Notes under the pieces: generated by a model | The model's database searches: none | The model's input: the letters and a program-made list of their open reading frames with translations, nothing else | Told to the model about the DNA's origin: nothing | In this document: one piece after another, positions 62,445 through 64,000 of the stretch | Layout: each line of letters opens with the position of its first letter | Numbering within the stretch: the first letter of the stretch is position 1 | Program-made: the position numbers and the translations under genes | NCBI RefSeq assembly: GCF_001421665.1 | Contig: NZ_LMKV01000012.1 | Span: forward strand, 144,185 to 208,184 | DNA length: 64,000 nucleotides | Reading direction: 5' to 3' | Origin: Sphingobium sp. Leaf26 | Lineage (GTDB): Bacteria; Pseudomonadota; Alphaproteobacteria; Sphingomonadales; Sphingomonadaceae

Positions 62445-63065
62445 TTAACCCTGCGCAGCCTGTAGCCGTTCGACCTCGTCATGCAGCGCCTGGATCGAGG
62501 AGACGAGGCGCGCGCGGTCGAGCTGCATTTCGCGCAGCGCTTCGCGGGTTTCGCCCAGTTCCACGGCGCGGCGGGCGATGCGGGCGTCCAGTTCGGCATA
62601 TTGGCGGGTGAGTTCACCGACCTGTTCGGCGCGCTGGCAGAGATGGCGCATGCGCGCGTCCAATATGTCGAAATCGAAGGGTTTGACGACATGGTCGTCG
62701 GCGCCGGCGTCCAGCGCCTCGACGATCGACTGGCTGTCGAGGCGACCGGCGATCATCACGAAACAGGCATGGCCGGCGAGATTGGCGGCGCGGACCCTCT
62801 GCATCAGGGCGACGGCGGGCAGCATGGTCAGGCCGGTGTCGATCAGGATAATGTCGACCGGGCGGGTGACCAGCAGGTTCAGGGCGATGAAGCCATTTTC
62901 CGCCAGCACCACATCATAGTTCAGATGCGACAGGCGCCGGGCAGCGACGGCGCGCGCGGTCGGATTTTCATCGACCAGCAGCAAGCGCAGGCGGCGGTGC
63001 GGCCGCGTTTCGGCGGCGCTGTCCAATTCGCCATGACGGATTCGGTTGCGCTTGAAAAATGCCAT
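62445..63065 (-). CDS. response-regulator-like receiver protein with coiled-coil C-terminus
   Basis: A 206-residue protein. A basic N-terminus is followed by a receiver domain (about 27-145, LRLLLVDENPTARAVAARRL) with phospho-Asp in IILIDTGLTML and K in VVKPFDF. The usual Thr/Ser at the switch position is replaced by Ala (FVMIAGRLD), and the first acidic pair is Asp-Glu. The C-terminal part is a heptad-like coiled coil (LDARIARRAVELGETREALREM). No DNA-binding domain; probably a diguanylate-free signalling adaptor. Convergent with the CysG-N-like gene. Confidence 0.82.
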   Translation of the reverse strand: MAFFKRNRIRHGELDSAAETRPHRRLRLLLVDENPTARAVAARRLSHLNYDVVLAENGFIALNLLVTRPVDIILIDTGLTMLPAVALMQRVRAANLAGHACFVMIAGRLDSQSIVEALDAGADDHVVKPFDFDILDARMRHLCQRAEQVGELTRQYAELDARIARRAVELGETREALREMQLDRARLVSSIQALHDEVERLQAAQG

Positions 63066-63157
63066 GTCGTCCCACTTTCACGGTCGGACCCTGATCCGGC
63101 CATAGTGGGGCAGGATAGGGGGTGCGCGCCAAGAAATGGTTAACGTCTGCGCGGCGA

Positions 63158-63802
63158 TCAGGCTGGGAGCGCATAGGCGCGCAGGAAGATATCCACGGCG
63201 AAATCGGCGTCGGCGGCGATCTCGTTCGGGGCCGGGTTTTCGATCCGGCCGATCAGCATCTGCTGGTGGCAGCCGGACAGCGAAAGAGACAGCAGGGCGC
63301 GGGCGGCGTCGATCGGGTCGCCCTTGCGAATCTGGCCGCGTTCCATCGCGCCGTGGAGAAAGTCCGCCAGCAGCAGCCGGGTATTTTGCGGGGCAAGGTC
63401 GAAGAATATCTGACCGAGTTCAGGGAAGCGGCGACTTTCCGAGATAATGAGGCGATGCAGGGCGCCCGCTTCGGCCGATGTCACTTTCTGGATCAGGCTG
63501 TAGCAGACGGTCTTGAGCGTCGGTTCCAACGGGCCTTCCGGATCGAGCAGTTGCGACAGGCGCGCGCGATAGGCGCGGGCGGCCCGATCCAGCACGGCGG
63601 CGAACAAGTCTTCCTTTGACGGGAAGTGATTCCACAAGGTGCCCTTCGACCCGCCCAGTTCCGCCGCGATGCCCGACATGGTGGTGCCGGCAAAGCCATG
63701 TTTGAGGAAATAGCCCTGCGCCACGGTCAGGATCGCGTCGCGCCGATCCATGCGGCGGGCTTCCCTTTTAGTGGGAATCAGGGGGCAGGGGGGCGATGTC
63801 AT
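63158..63802 (-). CDS. TetR-family transcriptional regulator
   Basis: A 214-residue repressor. The N-terminal helix-turn-helix is at about 20-65: AILTVAQGYFLKHG then GTTMSGIAAELGGSKGTLWNHF. The C-terminal half is a helical ligand-binding domain. ATG at 63802 is used; a second ATG at 63751 has a GGGAAG ribosome-binding site and would begin at MDRRDAIL, so both starts are possible. It is divergent from the efflux outer-membrane gene, with two similar operator-like sites between them; it probably represses that efflux operon. Confidence 0.9.
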   Translation of the reverse strand: MTSPPCPLIPTKREARRMDRRDAILTVAQGYFLKHGFAGTTMSGIAAELGGSKGTLWNHFPSKEDLFAAVLDRAARAYRARLSQLLDPEGPLEPTLKTVCYSLIQKVTSAEAGALHRLIISESRRFPELGQIFFDLAPQNTRLLLADFLHGAMERGQIRKGDPIDAARALLSLSLSGCHQQMLIGRIENPAPNEIAADADFAVDIFLRAYALPA

Positions 63803-63807
63803 TAAAT

Positions 63808-63884
63808 CGTACCATAGAGTACGCTATTCCTGTTGACAAGGCTCTGCACGAGGCGCAAGGGCGATATTCATACTGGATGGTACG
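63808..63884. promoter_or_regulatory. operator-like sites between tetR and efflux gene
   Basis: Two related 16-mers, CGTACCATAGAGTACG (63808-63823) on the plus strand and CGTACCATCCAGTATG on the minus strand (63869-63884), share CGTACCAT and the AGTA end. One lies at the start of the TetR gene, the other just before the efflux gene start. A TTGACA hexamer is at 63833-63838. These are probable binding sites of the adjacent TetR protein. Confidence 0.65.
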
Positions 63885-63891
63885 GTTAGAT

Positions 63892-64000
63892 ATGCCCGTT
63901 AATCGCATTGCCGAAGCCGCCCGCCTGGGCGGCACGGCCTCTTCCCTTTTGCTGCTGGCCGCTTGCGCCGCAGTGCCCGATCTGGGCGCGAAACCCGAAC
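63892..64000 (+). CDS. efflux RND outer-membrane lipoprotein (NodT-like), N-terminal fragment
   Basis: Only 36 codons are in the window. A short basic N-terminus leads to SSLLLLAACAAVPDLGAKPE, a lipobox LAAC and the VPDLG-type opening common to NodT-family outer-membrane channels of RND pumps. The ATG at 63892 is used. It is divergent from the TetR gene, and the rest of the presumed pump operon runs beyond the right edge. Confidence 0.7.
   Translation, partial: MPVNRIAEAARLGGTASSLLLLAACAAVPDLGAKPE

Overview
The window is high-GC alphaproteobacterial chromosome, most likely from a Sphingomonadaceae (Sphingobium/Sphingomonas-like) strain. The basis is protein style and gene pairings (ppk-ppx behind an Hda homologue, PurN with a C-terminal MmcQ/YjbR domain, TonB receptor with exported oxidase, MipA, TlpA-like lipoproteins) plus CCA-encoding tRNA-Tyr and tRNA-Lys. 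No phage, IS element, CRISPR array or rRNA was seen. Most of it is dense housekeeping sequence in short operons with 1-4 nt overlaps.

Layout: 1-5.3 kb: end of murA, an HWE-type sensor kinase facing a single-domain response regulator, AlkA-type glycosylase, ferredoxin, a lipoprotein, rlmB and two tRNAs. 5.4-7.3 kb: a Gdx/SugE exporter and an isolated, lower-GC orphan gene. 7.3-20.6 kb: ABC-F ATPase, an exported TPR-CHAT protein, cysS, a YbhL/Bax-inhibitor gene behind a long leader hairpin, polA, an ECF sigma/anti-sigma pair and a glycosyltransferase. 20.6-30.2 kb: a decayed FUSC-type gene, an outer-membrane protein, a beta-lactamase-fold lipoprotein, a hydrolase, nadB, a NatA-like ATPase without permease, and purM-purN. 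30.4-41.4 kb: DUF2066, hda, ppk, ppx, yhhQ, argB, yggT, DUF167, folD, marC. 41.5-50.7 kb: OmpA-like lipoprotein, CorC-type protein, a GNAT gene lacking a normal start codon, cytochrome c, pheA, a fatty-acid-hydroxylase-family protein, MipA, a CnoX-like thioredoxin, a Lon-N protein and a 59-residue Trm112-like protein. 50.9-57.9 kb: the most distinctive locus, a six-gene operon. 58.1-64 kb: TlpA-like lipoprotein, argH, a small lipoprotein, lysA, a CysG-N-like protein, an atypical receiver protein, and a TetR regulator divergent from an efflux outer-membrane gene cut by the window end.

The six-gene operon (minus strand) encodes a TonB-dependent receptor, an exported RidA, a Tat-exported FAD amine oxidase, a soluble cytochrome c, a Tat-exported PLP enzyme of aminotransferase class V fold and a second exported RidA. 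All products appear to be outside the cytoplasm. Together they suggest a periplasmic amine-oxidation pathway: uptake through the receptor, oxidation to an imine by the flavoenzyme, electrons passed to cytochrome c, imine hydrolysed by the RidA proteins, and a PLP step on substrate or product. The substrate cannot be read from sequence.

Other points of interest are a 58-bp element shared by the cysS and argB upstream regions, a candidate ybhL leader RNA, a GNAT gene with ATC at the expected start, the PurN-MmcQ fusion, and several dispersed palindromic repeats.
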